Source: Carettochelys insculpta (lineage: Eukaryota; Chordata; Testudines; Carettochelyidae). From it: a stretch of 64,000 nt of DNA. The stretch spans positions 40,852,001 through 40,916,000 of the forward strand of contig NC_134147.1 of NCBI RefSeq assembly GCF_033958435.1. Direction: 5' to 3'. Positions 24,300 through 37,400 of this stretch are shown in pieces (position 1 is the first letter of the stretch; every line of letters starts with the position of its first letter). The position numbers and the translations under genes are program-made. The notes beneath the pieces were generated by a model. It was not told the DNA's origin and ran no database searches. It worked only from the letters and a program-made list of their open reading frames with translations.

Positions 24300-26050
24300 T
24301 CCAGCTACCTAGCCTGAAAATTGGTGATGATTATAGTGTATGTGAGGTCCTCAGAAATGAGCAATTCCAGCCGTCACAGGCTACTGAGGACAAAAGGAAA
24401 GGGGATTTTCTTTATCAGGAAAGAACTGCTACGCCGTCCAGGAGCTCACCTGACACCAGCAAGCTTCACTGATTGGAGTCTATAAAGCTGTATTGTAGAC
24501 TGATAGCAAATCAGACAAACACTTTTCATTGATCCTGTTGAACTGCTGTTAGTTCTGAAAGACTGACCGTTACCTGAAGAAGGTAGACACACAGACATCA
24601 CTCACTGGGATGTCTAGAGCGAGTCTTTGGAGAAGCCACACAACTGGGCTCTCCTAGGTTGTACCAGACTCAAAATCCAGATTTCCAAAACCAATTCAGA
24701 TAAATGCCCTACCTTTTTCCTCCTTGCCCTTCCCCACACATTCAGAAGGAGAGCAACAAGGTGAAGAGGTTGGAGGGAGACAAGCTCTGAATCCAACCAG
24801 CTGCAGCTCGTTAATTAAGAGAGCGTTTGAATTCTGAAAAATGCAGCCTCTCATTTTGGTTGTCTGGGTATTTGTTTTTAAAGTGGATGTGTGACTTGTG
24901 AAAAGTCCCAGGGTACCCATTTTGCTTTGAAGCTTCCTCTTCCCACAACAAATAAAGCTGAAATTCAAGCTTCCCATAACAACCTAGCAACGTGCTTCCA
25001 TGTTAACCTGGAGTGATCCTCCCTAGACATGAAAGGTTAGTTCAGTCTTCATGGGTTACTCGATCTTTGGTCCATCTGCTGAGACAGAAAACAAGGAGCT
25101 CAGTTACAGTAGTTTGTGCTTAAGATTAGCTGAACTTTGCTATTTTACCCTTTAAGTAGGAGCTGCAACAAGCTGTTCAGCAGAGGTCCAAGTCATGATA
25201 TACAAGCCTCTCTGGAATCATTTGGACTTGCTCCTGATGAGTTCACCAATGTTTGCACCTTGGGATGAAAAGCCAGCCAGAGACATGAGAACTGCATGAC
25301 GCCCTCCAGAATATGATGCAGAATGAGGCAAGTGTGGGAGCTAAAAGACAGAGGTTTGAGAGCCCAGAAAAATAATAAAAAGTGTAAGTCTTTAATTGTT
25401 TTGCTTGACAGTTTGTCTTAGAATGAAGATTTCTGTAAGCTTGTGAATTTGCTGAGCATAGTCAATAAATTAGATCATGCACACAAAGCAAGTGTTTCAA
25501 GCCAAAAAGCTCTAGATTTAACAATGCCGCTCTCCAGAAAAATGACACTCCATGAAACATGAAATACTAAGTAGCAGTGGTCTAATGGAAAACAAAGACA
25601 GGTATCTTCTTACACTTCATCCAGCATGACACCAGCATGTTGGCAAAATGCATAGCTAACAACAGGGCAGGGAAGATCAAGTCTGAAACAAATATCGCAA
25701 TTCACTGCAATAATGGGTAGCCAGTATGCAGACGTGTAGTACTAATAAAAATAATGACATCCACCCGCCATTATTTATGAGACTGTAACATATGGCTGCC
25801 AAATGAAAAACAAATGACAAGGATTTGCAAGTGAATTTGTGCAAATAAATTTGCTTTAGTCACACAGATGAAACTTAGAAGTCCTCAAATGGGAGACTAT
25901 ATCATCATGCCATACTTCACTGTTTCTACACAATGAGCCTGACTCTCTCGCCTATACAGTTTTTCTGCTGATATAACCACATAAATCATTGGAAATATTA
26001 CTGATTCACATCTCTTAGCAATTTTACAGAAAAAAAGTTAAAATAAAAAC
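24300..26050. other. Unannotated intergenic stretch
   Basis: Ordinary AT-rich DNA with no recognised gene or repeat. Confidence 0.45.
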
Positions 26051-26053
26051 TTT

Positions 26054-27066
26054 GGCTTTGTCTATACTATACGGCTTTTATAGATGTGGCCAAGTCAACA
26101 TGGCTGAGTCACAAAGGCCACATCTACACAGATCTGTACTCCTGGCAGCTCCATGCTAATGAGCAGTCTCTCAATTGCAAATGGGTGCTCATTAGCATAA
26201 ATCTCACAGCTCATTAGCATAGCCAAATGAGATTTCACTCAACAGAGAGGGCTGCCAGAAGTAAAGAGTCCACGTGGATGTGTCTCTGTCGGTTAAACCC
26301 CACTCTGTTGCCAGTCCCTTATCCCTGAATTTGCAATTGCAAGACTGCTCATTATCATGGAGCTGCCAGGAGTACAGCTCCATGAAGATGTGGCCTAAAA
26401 GTTGGGTAGGCTATAATTACACTAGCAAATTTTGCAAGCAAAACCCCAGTTTTGTCAACAAAACTTGCAGTGCGTGCACACACAAAAGGCATTTTGCCAA
26501 CAGTATCTGGACAAACCCCAGCATTTTGGCCAGCAGCATCCTGCCTCAAAGATTGGTGGCATAATGCTGCTGTCTAGAGAGTCTGTTGACAAAAGGCTGT
26601 GTGGCCACTCGGGAGCCTTCTTGCAACAGATAGGGCATCCACAACAGTGGGCAGCCCTGTCTGCTGTGCTTCCCAGTGCCTGTTTTGTTGAGAAAGCAAC
26701 TGAGCAGTCCAGCAGCATCGCCGACAGAGCTGAGAATCCTTCCGATTCACTTTTGTGAGTGGCCGCGCTCTGTCCACAGAAGTTTTGTCAGGAAAACTCT
26801 CCCAAGAGTGACTTCTGTTGACAGAGCACTGTAGTGTAACTGTACCTGTAATGTAAACGTGGGTTGGTGGCACTTTCGCCAACAAAATCTTCCCACCCGA
26901 TAGCCAGAATTTGCATTGTTGACAGGAAAGCACTTCAGATGACAATGCCACTTGCCACAGCAAGCATTTTGTCTTTTGTGACAGGGGAGGAAGGATGGGG
27001 GTGGGTGGTTTCAGCACCTGTGAACAACAAAAGTTTTGTCATTCAGTTGGCAGTGTAGACAAAGCC
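26054..27066. mobile_element. 1-kb MITE-like element with TTT target duplication
   Basis: The termini GGCTTTGTCTATACTATACG and the complement of the right end (GGCTTTGTCTACACTGCCAA) pair up. TTT flanks both sides (26051-26053, 27067-27069). Another MITE is nested inside at 26116-26394. No transposase frame is left. Confidence 0.75.
26116..26394. mobile_element. Nested MITE with ~40-bp terminal inverted repeats
   Basis: The left end GGCCACATCTACACAGATCT runs on into CTCCTGGCAGCTCCATG. The complement of the right end starts GGCCACATCTTCATGGAGCT and has the same continuation. Target flanks are AAA and TAA. Confidence 0.8.
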
Positions 27067-27228
27067 TTTGGCTCACCTTTGCCCACCAAAGGCAAAAAAA
27101 GAGACCAATCTTGCCAACGGTTATGGATGTACCTAACATAAGCTTATTCAATGGACTTTGGAGCTGAGCCATTATATTTGCAAAATATAATTCTCTGTTA
27201 CATGCAATGCTTTTTCAGGCAGTAGAAA

Positions 27229-27256
27229 GTGTGTGTGTGTGTGTGCACGCGCACGC
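27229..27256 (+). repeat. (GT)n microsatellite with GCAC extension
   Basis: GTGTGTGTGTGTGTGTGTG is followed by CACGCGCACGC. Confidence 0.9.
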
Positions 27257-27513
27257 AAAACTAAATATACCAGAAAAATGTATAAAATGGCAACATTCAG
27301 GATCAAATGCAACAAATTTATTTTGTGATATCACATGTAACATTTTGGATGTGTTTTTTTTTTTAAAAACACAGATGTCACTGATGCATTGAATTAAAAA
27401 ACACAATGGAAAGACCACCAGCTAATAATGTTTACTCAAATAATAAAAAAAATCTGTTAAACTAAACAAAAACTCTTGCTTACATGTAGTAAATGTACCT
27501 ACATTCTTTTAAG

Positions 27514-27844
27514 TACAGGTTGACTTTCTGTAGTCTGGCACCCTGGGGACCTGACTGGTGCCAAACAACAAAATTTGCTGTATCATGGGAAGTCAAGATT
27601 GTCTAGCAGCATTACCAACACTTCCACTGCTCACTGGGCTCTTAGAAGACATTTAGGGATAAATTACAGCTAACTCACTCCACAGAACATTGAGATCCAG
27701 GACTGACCACTGCAAACAAACTTTATGGGACCATGTGAAACTTGGCTACACCCATGATAAGTGGTCACCCAGCTAACTAAAATCATGCCAGATTACAGAT
27801 GCTGCTGGGTGATACAGTGGCAGACTAGAGAGGTTCAACCTGTA
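27514..27844. mobile_element. ~330-bp inverted-repeat element, TACAGGTTGA ends, copy 1
   Basis: The left end TACAGGTTGACTTTCTGTAG and the complement of the right end (TACAGGTTGAACCTCTCTAG) match over about 30 bases. Non-coding; TA at the borders suggests Tc1/mariner-type mobilisation. Confidence 0.75.
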
Positions 27845-28076
27845 CTAATTTAACAGAGATTTGAAGGCAGAACTTTAAAAAACTATTGAAAAGAAAGGAT
27901 TACATACATTTTCCCTAAAGATTATTACTAGATGGGATGAATAGACAGACCTTCAAACAAGGAAGAAATAATTTTGTTGTAAAAGGGTATTTATACATTA
28001 AGAGCCAAAATTCAGCACTGGTTTAACCCTATTATCTGTTTTCTAAAGTGTTTGAAGCACGAACTTTTGACAAGAT

Positions 28077-28082
28077 TTTATT
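28077..28082 (-). terminator. Candidate polyadenylation signal of the MT-Ox-like gene
   Basis: TTTATT on the plus strand is AATAAA on the minus strand, about 140 bases after the stop codon. This distance suits a short 3' UTR. Other AATAAA-like sequences lie further downstream, so the site used is not certain. Confidence 0.45.
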
Positions 28083-28222
28083 TTTTAACGTAAAGAACCC
28101 AATCGTGAAAGGCAATCAGAATTGTCTGGGTATAGACTCTGGTGAGAATCAGAAATCCTTCCTGTCAGCTTTCAACTCTTGTGCTTAAAATGTGACAAAG
28201 AAGAAAGATGCTCAGTTCTTTT

Positions 28223-28418
28223 CTACCACAAGCTTTGACCGCCTTCTATAGCCAAATTGTGGCCTGTCATGTAATCTGACGCTTCTGAGGCCAAGTATAC
28301 TACTGCTGCCTGCAGGTCTGTCACTTGAGCCAGCTTCCCAGCAGGAATATCTGTTAGCCAGCGCTGTACCAGAGGCTTGAGATCTTCAGAATGGATGAGC
28401 GGTGTGTCTACAATTCCC
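28223..28418 (-). CDS. MT-Ox terminal exon with stop codon
   Basis: A 196-bp exon including the TAG stop at 28223-28225. The acceptor is GTGTTTATAG, with a purine-interrupted tract. It completes the split Pro codon to give [12 protein letters not shown], and the domain ends with [16 protein letters not shown], the usual SDR C-terminus (MTG...DGG-like). The length from YNTSK to the end is normal for the family, so the C-terminus is complete. Confidence 0.93.
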
Positions 28419-31400
28419 CTATAAACACCACACACACATGCACCAGTTAGATTTTTCATCTGTAACACTTACAATGATAAAACAAGTTGTGAAAACAAGA
28501 TTGTAAAATAACACAAGTGAAGATGCCAACATTCATAGGTAGTAGAACAATTTGTGCAATTTGGAGTGGTTTCCATTATATCCAGGGGTTGGAGTTTGAT
28601 TCAATTATTCTCAGGACCCCCACTGCACAAATCTTTCCAGCACCCCTGCAAAGTTAGACGTTGTGTAGCTCTGTTAAGGAGTTACAAACACAATCTTCAA
28701 CCATGATTGTCCCTCACTGTTGATAAATCGACTTAGGAATTCATCGTTAAAGAGATAACTCAGTTTGTATCATTGCTTAACACAGGAACCCCATTATCTC
28801 AGGTTACTTTCCATAGTACCCAATTTACATTTCTCTACAGAAAACAAACATGTAGTAGAAACAAAATGAGCACAACCAGTCTGTCTCTGCATTTTGGAAA
28901 TGGGTTCCTTTTACCAAATTTCTTTTTCATCAATGCACAGCCTGATGTTACGCAACCTGTTTGTATATAGTTCAGAAACTGAAAATAGCCCAAATTTCCA
29001 TATGCCCAAAATACTGAAAACAAAATCCAGCATTACCTTTCGCAATCCTAAATTCACTTCAAGATGGAAAGGAGGTAAGGAATGCAAAAAAGTTCAGCAA
29101 ACTAAGCCAAGTACAAATCCTTGTTAAATAAATACATGACCAGTGGCAAAACATGTACTAATCTGGATTGTTTCACACTAATGAGCCAACTACAAAAGAT
29201 ACTAAAATTCTCATAAGTTCATTTCCCTCAAATGCCCTACAAGTGAGCAGAGAATGCACAATACGGTACTAATATTTGGCTGGCTTTTAAGACTTTAACT
29301 AGCTCTGATTTGTCACACTCTTCTTTAACAACATATTTGTATTTGTGAAATGCATAATTTTTTCAGTCCCTGAACAAATATATTTACATAACTGTGTCTA
29401 ACGAGAAATTACATTTAACTTCTCAAAATGACAATAACTAAAACCTGAACTGCCAATTCCACTTCATTAGTGTGGTAGAAATGCATTCCAAATGTTAATA
29501 AAAATTCCAACATGCTGATAAATTAGCGCTTCTAAGGAGCATGTGACACCTTGGTTAACATATTCAACCTCAATTATATTTCTCTTCAGCACCCTGTTAT
29601 CTGGAACCTTTGCTGGCAATCAGAGGTGCTGTTTTTCAGCGGCCAATTTTCTAGATAATGTAGCTTATCAACACTGTGGGTAAACTTGCCAATGAAATCA
29701 GGCTGCACTGAACCACACACACGCTAATTGCATCTCTTTTTTATGCATATTTACAGACTGTCACTTCAAAGAAATCAGTGGCCCATTGAGGCACCCAGTT
29801 AGCTGGAAGAATTGCCTCTTGCAAATGAAAATTAGCAAACAAGCTAGTGATAAATATGAAATGAATGAAGTATAAAAATGCCATTTTGCTCTGAAACTTC
29901 ATCGTCATCCCAATTTGTACTTCCAAGGAAACAGGTTTTAGAGACACACTGGATTCTGGGTATGTGATTTACCTTTTGTTTTAAAGGAAGTCCGAAATGT
30001 TCAATTTACCATATTACAAGGTGGAAAGAATTCAGAGCACCCAACAAAATTCCATTTTCACTAACAGGACAAGCTTTAATGACAGCTTTATTTTTGCTTA
30101 TAATTGTTAATAAACACCATATTTACTCAGAAATGTTGAGCAAGGGCAAACTGACTGAGCTCTCACAAAGTAATAAAACAAACAATAAATTCCAGTGTAA
30201 CTCTGTAGATGGTCTATATTTTTCCTAAGCACAGTCTCGCTCCTACAAGTTTAGTGCTGGTTTTCTGGAGAGAAAAACCACAGTTTTAGTTACCAAAGTG
30301 TAAGCAGTTTTACACTGGTTTATATCCATTGAATTCATTGGCCTCAGAGGTGTAACCATGTTAGTCTGCAGCTTCACAAACAACAAGCAGTCCTGTGGCA
30401 CCTTGAAAACTAACACATTTATTAGTTCATGAGTTTTCGTTGGTGCAATCCACTTCCTCAAATGAGTGGAGTGGAATTGATTTTACTCATGAAAGCTCAT
30501 GGCATAATAAATGTGTTAGCTTCCTAGGCACCACAGGACTGCTTGGTAGTTGTGAATTCAGTGGGGTTACTCTTAATTTGCACCAAGCACTGTATCTGTT
30601 GGCAATGATTTGTAGGATCTGGTTCCAGGTTTCCATGCATCTAGAGCAGTGGTTCCCAATGGGTCCATGAAAAAAATAAAAGATAAATACAGATGATCAT
30701 AGAAAATAAGATTGAAATAAATTGCAATGTTACAATTTATTATTATTTTAAAATTCAATTTCTTCCAATAATGTTATTAATTGCTGTCTGAAAATCTGCT
30801 TTGGGGTTTCCTTTTTCATCTAACGAAGTATAAATAGTGGCTAGAATTGGCTTTGATGGGGGTCTGTTTATGGTTGGGGGACGATTGGAGGGGACTACTC
30901 GGAGTCTGCACCAGTAGAAAAGTTGGGCACCACTAGTCTATAGTATTTTGATACCCTAACCAGGAGAAGCAAAATAGTTACAGAGAGGCGGCTGTGTTCG
31001 TCTATATACCAGCAAAACAAAGCAGCAGAAATGTAGCACTTTAAAGACTAACAAAATAGGAGAAGCAAACCTTTTCAAATGAAGATTTTGTTTTACCAAG
31101 AAGAGAACCCAGATTAAGAAAAATTATATATTGTTCCAATATAAAATTAAAATGATATAGCTTTAGAAATAGATCTATATCCTTCAACCAACTTCCAACA
31201 GGTAACATGGAGATTGAATATAATCAGCACAAACTATAAAGCATTGAACCATTGCCTTTAGCATCCCTTCCTATTTCAATCCCTTCCTACATTTGTTTCA
31301 AGAGTAAAAAGTCTGATTGTTTTTAAAACAAAATCACAGGAAATTTTTATAAGTAGAAAAAGATGTAGCACACAACTTAAAGTTGCAGACATGCTGATGA

Positions 31401-34400
31401 TACTATAAATATTAAGCATGGCATTGATACTACACATCTTCTGGGAAAGGTTTGGTGCCAAGTTGGGCTATTTAATGTTTTAGAACCCTTTGAGGCAGAT
31501 TTCAGTTGGCTTCTAACCAGTTCCAGCAAAGGCAAGTGCCAGAGCATTAATTCCCTACCTCATCAACTATGCAGGGCTGAACCTTGCAACATTTTCCATC
31601 ATATGTCAATGTTTTACCAAACTGCTAGTTCCTTATCATTGGACATGGCCATCCATATTTCACTGATAATGCATGGAGCAATTTGAGACATACAAAAACA
31701 AAAAAACCAAACAATTGCCTTAAACTTCTCCACACTGCGAAAAACTGGAGGAAATAAATCACTTAACTGGAATTGTTATGCACGTTCAATCCCCATATGA
31801 GGGGGAAAAGCCTTCCCTCTCAGCATAACTTGATTTCTTTCAGATGAGCTATTAATTTGAATGAGTTAAGTACACTCCACTTAATCAGAAAATGTTTAAT
31901 CAGGAGATCCACTTAATTGGGACCACTCTCAAGGAATTACAGTTAAATCCAAAAATACTTAACAGTGGTGACTGCTGCTTAATGGGGATGGTAATGCTGT
32001 TTAATTGGGGTGCCTTTGGGTGACAGAGTGGTGCTTAGCCCTTTCCTGTACTGCCATCTCACACTTGTAGGCTCCCCATAATTGGGGCACATGCAGAATT
32101 TTTTCATTTGCTTCACCACCTCTTGTAATCATTTCAGACCAACTCTACATATTGGACATCTTAAAGCTGCCTCTAGTCTAGCATGGGACAAACAGTAGTT
32201 CAGCCTCTCTTTCACTGCACATGGTATCTCCTTCCCACTCCATGCACCTAGCCAATGGCATGACAGGCTCTGGAGCTTACTAGTTTGCAAATGAAGCAAG
32301 AGATCATAAACTTGAAAATCTTAATATCCTTGGAACTGGGGGTGATTGGCAACGTTACCTCTAACTTTTTCCATCCATGTGTGTAATAAGTTTTATGTGC
32401 ACCAAAGCATGTTCAGATGTGCACCACCAAAAGAAACACATGCTGCCCGCTGTGGGCATGCTGACAGCCAGCTGAGCAGCATTTGACTCTCTCCTGGGTG
32501 GCTGCCCAAGTGCTCAGTTTATGGGGAAAACTGGTAATGCAGCTTGTATAAGGTGCAGGCTAAAGGTTTTGCAGGGCCTTAGATTTGACACAAAGCACAT
32601 TCCACTAATGGAGTAGAGCTTATTAGTGGAGGAGACCAAATATGTATGGCAAGGGTGTTAGTTGTATGTGTAACCTTTGTAGTTTGGAATCTCAGACCAG
32701 ATGGCTTCTACTGAAGCTACTGACAAGGTCTTCAGGGGAAAAAGAACAAAAGGTGTTATGTGAGCAAGCCAAAAGAAGCCCTGTATAGCACAGGCTTACA
32801 AGGCTGGAGTCCTCTGTCAACTTGGTTGCTATACAAATCAGAAGCTCTGCAGTATGTGGGCTTCAAATCAAGCTTCAGGGAACACCTCAGACCCCCAGTT
32901 GATAGAGAATTTAGATTTACTGGGGTTCAGATAGCCATGGTTTGACCAGAGCTGCTGGTCAAGCACCTGAGAATTCAAGCTTCAATGAAAACTGCCCTAA
33001 CTCAATAGAATACCACTGTGACACTCACTCACTCTCTAAAAACAAATTAGAATTAATTTTTTGGGGGAAAAAAAGGATTAGTGCAATCTAAAGTTCGCAG
33101 GCACTCAAAGGCCGGGTAGCCCAAAAAGGCAAAGATTCTCCTGCAATGCTATATTTATGCAATATTTTCTATCACTATTTATCTTGTTGAATAGAAAATT
33201 TCATATATTATTGATTGTAGTACTAATGCACTGTCAAAGTAGCTTAATTACCTGAAGGGGGCATGGTCCCAGACAGATTTTTATTCCCACAATCTCACAG
33301 GGTTTCAGCACCAGAAGGTCCCCTGTAAGCTGTTAACGTGGACTCTATCCATGTCCCACTCATTGCTGCCCAGATGAATTACTGCATTTCTTTCTCTACC
33401 AGTCTCTCTCTCTTGCCTGCCAGCCTCAGCCTGTTTTAAGGATGTGTTGTTCTCCCATAGCTCATCAAATGAGGAGTGGGAAGCATTTAATTCTGCTCCT
33501 ACCCTTCTCTAGCTGGGTTTCCTTCCACCAGGACACAGGGCAGAAATTAAAAGTGGCTCAAAATAGGATGTGTCTAGGCCAGGATAAAATGTGACCAGCT
33601 AGGAGGCATTTGAGACAAGAAGTTACTAAAAGTTTCCCTTGAAATATTTTAAAATTTCCCAACCACGTAATGCTTTAATTTTTCATTACCATCATGTTGC
33701 ATCATTGCCAGTTCTTTGCACAAAAATAAATAGCAAACTTTAAGCCTTTGATTAGTTTACATAACTAGCAATTTAGCTACAAACTGAAATCAAATTAATA
33801 TCACCCAATGTCGTATTCTTAAGGGAAGTTAATACTTATCTTGCCAGTCCAGCAGCTATCAGGCATTGTTTGTTGTGTACACTGCTTTTGATTAAGATGG
33901 GTTAACTTAGTGTGATTTTATTTTTCTGAATTTATGGAGTTTGGACCAAATCTGCTTGTGTATCAGGAAAAGGTCCTATATTAATAACACCACTGGAGAG
34001 CAGAGTAATATAACAGTAAGATTCTGGCATTCAACATAAAGGGTTAGTAAACTTTTCACACTGCGTATTGGATAGCACATTGGCTATTAGTGTCTGTGAT
34101 CTGGGTTGAAGCTGAAGAAAATTTGCTTTGTGAAGCTACAAGTCAGGAATTAGTGTCTCTTTCACTCACTCTCCAGTTTTGCCCTACAGCCTGCTCACTA
34201 TCCCTCCCAAAAAGAAACATTTCTGGGGCTTGGTGTGTCTTTTGTATTGAAATAGTTGCAAATTATAATAAAGACTTTATACAAGGTTCATTTCAGTGTT
34301 CAGACAAACCTGTAAAACTGGTTCAGACCTTTTTCCACCAGTAAAACATTCAGCAATACCATTAGGCCTATTGCCCCAGAAAGAAGCAGGTCCTGAAGCT

Positions 34401-37400
34401 GTGAAGTGTTGAGCGTTCAAAATGAGTGCAACTGGAACTGAAGGTGCTCAGCTGCTGGCAAAATAAGACTGTGAGACAGGCCTAAAAAATTGACTCATGG
34501 GGGTTGTATGAACATATCAGTGGACAAGCCAGAAATGTATTTTACTGGACAGTATCAGAGAGGTAGCAGTGTTAGTCTGTAGCTTTGAGAACAACAAGAA
34601 GTCTTGTGGCACCTTATAGACTAACAGATATTTTGGAGCATAAGCTTCCGTGGGCAAAGACCCGCTTCATCAGATGCATGAGTTGGGGGGGTGGTTTCAG
34701 AGGGGTATTTAAAGAGTGGGGTCCCAGTAAGAGGGAGGGCCAGAGCTGACAAGGTCTATTCAGCAAGGTGGAAATGGCCCAGTATTAATAGTACTTATCA
34801 AAAGAGGAAAAAACAAGTTAGATCAGACAGGGGGATGTGAGCCTTACTGGACAGTATGAGGCTGAAATGTGTGTTCCACATTCCCATGTCAGCAGAGGGG
34901 TGAATTTGAATATCTAGTCACTGAAATTAACACAATGAATTTGAGTTCACTATACAGTGTCTTAAGTGCATGCAATTGTCAGCACGTATGTATCAAGAGA
35001 TCTTTAGCACACTGTTAACAAAAATAAAGGAAAAACCTGGACAATAAGCCTGAGCCATAGAACTTAGTGGAAAAAACACCTGTTGATTTAAGTGGGTTTT
35101 CAGTCAGACCATACATTATTGTCAAATACTCACAACTAGTATGTCTAAACCAGGGTTCTTTGGGTATAGCAAAACCTCTCTTCCTCACTTAGCATTTGGA
35201 AGTCTTCAATGGACTGAAGTTGCCCTTATAACAATGGGATTCCTACATAGACGTCACAGGCAACGGACCAAAGCTTTGGATAAGTAAGAATTATTAAAAT
35301 TAAACCCAGCTTGGTTACTGAGGGTATGCTTAAACTTCCAGGAAGATCAGCCCAATCAGGGTCTACATTCTGGAGTTTGATTTCTGTGTTTTTACCAGAT
35401 GCGCAAAAAACAGTCTTTTTAAGGTTGGCAGTCGACCCCGTCCTCCATGCTATCGTGAGGAGTAAGAGAGGTCAACCTGAGAAATGCTCCCATTGACCTT
35501 CCTTAGTTAGGATAGTCAAGTCTGTTGATTTCTGGTATGTCGTTCTAGCTACACAATCGCCATAGCTAGAACTGCATATCTGAACTTGACTTATTTCCCT
35601 AATATAGACCTAGCCTGAGTAGAAGAAGAAAAGCCTCTGAAAGGAATTTTTTCTCCTCAAAGAATCAGTATCTCTTTTCTCTATTCTCAGAGAACACACA
35701 GCTAACACAAACTTTGACTTAACTCTGCGAAAATGTTAGCCATTTAAAATTATATAATATATATATAAAAATTTGCATGCCTGCAAAACTTCCTGCATCA
35801 AATTACCCATTGGGCTGAAATGTCTCCCACTTGTTAAATTCATATATTTAACAAGCAGGAGACATTTCAGCACAATGAATTTTTTTTGCAGAAAGATTTA
35901 AACCCCTGAAAATCAGGACCTTAAAACTTAAGTGCCTCTTCAGCCAGTTATTCTGAATGCAATACTGATATTCCAACTATATTAATAAAGGCTGCCAATA
36001 TATTTCTCAACCAGAAGGTATACTGAAATGTGACCAATATTTTCTGATGCTGGTAGGCCCAGGAGCTCCAACTTGTACATAAAAAATAATTCATTGCAGC
36101 TAACAGTGTTTCTGCCTCCTACCTCTATTGTTAACACTAGCTCTGCCTTGCTAAGTCTCACTGACTCCTTGCTAACTTCATTGAGTTCATCTGGCCCTGG
36201 AAGCTGGAGTAGAGTCACTGGACCTAGACACTGGATCAGCAATGTTTGAGCTGCTGGTATCACTATGAGTAAATTCTCTTTCAGAAATAAGATACCATTT
36301 TAATCATCTGTAGATCACAATGAGCTAAAGATAGAATCAGAATCCTTATTAGTAGTGATCAATCAATAATAATAATCAACAGAACCTGCATAGAGAAGCA
36401 GACACCAGGCCAAGAATCAAAAAGATATTTGCAACTGAGTTCTTGGATATTTATCTCCACTTTATGCATTAAAACATCTAACTTTTTTCCCTGAATTTCA
36501 TGGGAAAATAATAATATTCATTAATTCATTTCATTTAACTTATGAGTTAAAACCACTACCAATTATGCTATCCAACTGAGGATAATTATCTGGGGATAAC
36601 TTAAACTGAACATTGTTTAATAAAGAGAACAAGTGTGTGTATGTAAGGCAAAAACATTTACTTTGTGTTATAAAAACAAACAAACAATCTGACCCAAAAA
36701 GACTAAATGTCTTTACAATTTCAAAAATTAGGTAAAATATAAATTGTAATAAATATTTTGATAAAATTGCACCTCGATGCTCTGTAATTGCCAGAGCCGA
36801 AAGGTGTCTCAATTACTGCACTACAATGTGGCTTTTAAAGTGCCTATATATATGTCTGTAGTAAAAGGGGGTGGAGGGAGGGGAAAAGGGAGACCATTGT
36901 CTATTACATGTCAAAAGCCTTTTCTTTATCCAGAGAATGCTTGGACAGAACTAAAGAAATATTTCCTCTGGAAGAGAAATGCTAAAAACTACCCTTCATG
37001 TTGTTGGAAAACCTATCATCAAATGCTAACACCATTTCTCAAATCCTAGAATATATACAGGCATGGAAAACACTTTGTTTGGTTTTAGTGATTAAACCTC
37101 TGTTTAGCAGAAGACAAAATAAAAATGGATGCAATTCATCTACTAATTAGCAACTTGGTTTTCCTAAATTTTCAAAATTTGAGCAGTGAACACTTTTTAT
37201 AACACTTCATTCTTTCTGAACATTATAAAGTGAGACAACATTTTACTTACGGTGAAATGCAGTTGACTCTTATTCCCCTGTCAATCCATTCGGTTCCTAA
37301 TGTCTGTGTTAATTTTACGACCCCAGCTTTTGAGGTGTTGTATGCTAACTGTTTCTGCGGATGAGGGACTAGAATTCAGAAATACAAAACATTGATTGTT

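Larger units (their letters stand above)
28419..37250 (-). other. Last MT-Ox intron (8.8 kb)
   Basis: Repeats listed separately lie at 30342-30552, 30974-31057, 32354-32530, 34556-34843, 35322-35615 and 35808-35877. I see no other exon in the remaining sequence. Confidence 0.7.

Noticed and set aside
9000..28000. EEVS, MITF or FRMD4B exons next to MT-Ox
   Set aside because: Looked for EEVS cyclase motifs and neighbour exons by eye and found none; a profile search could still change this.
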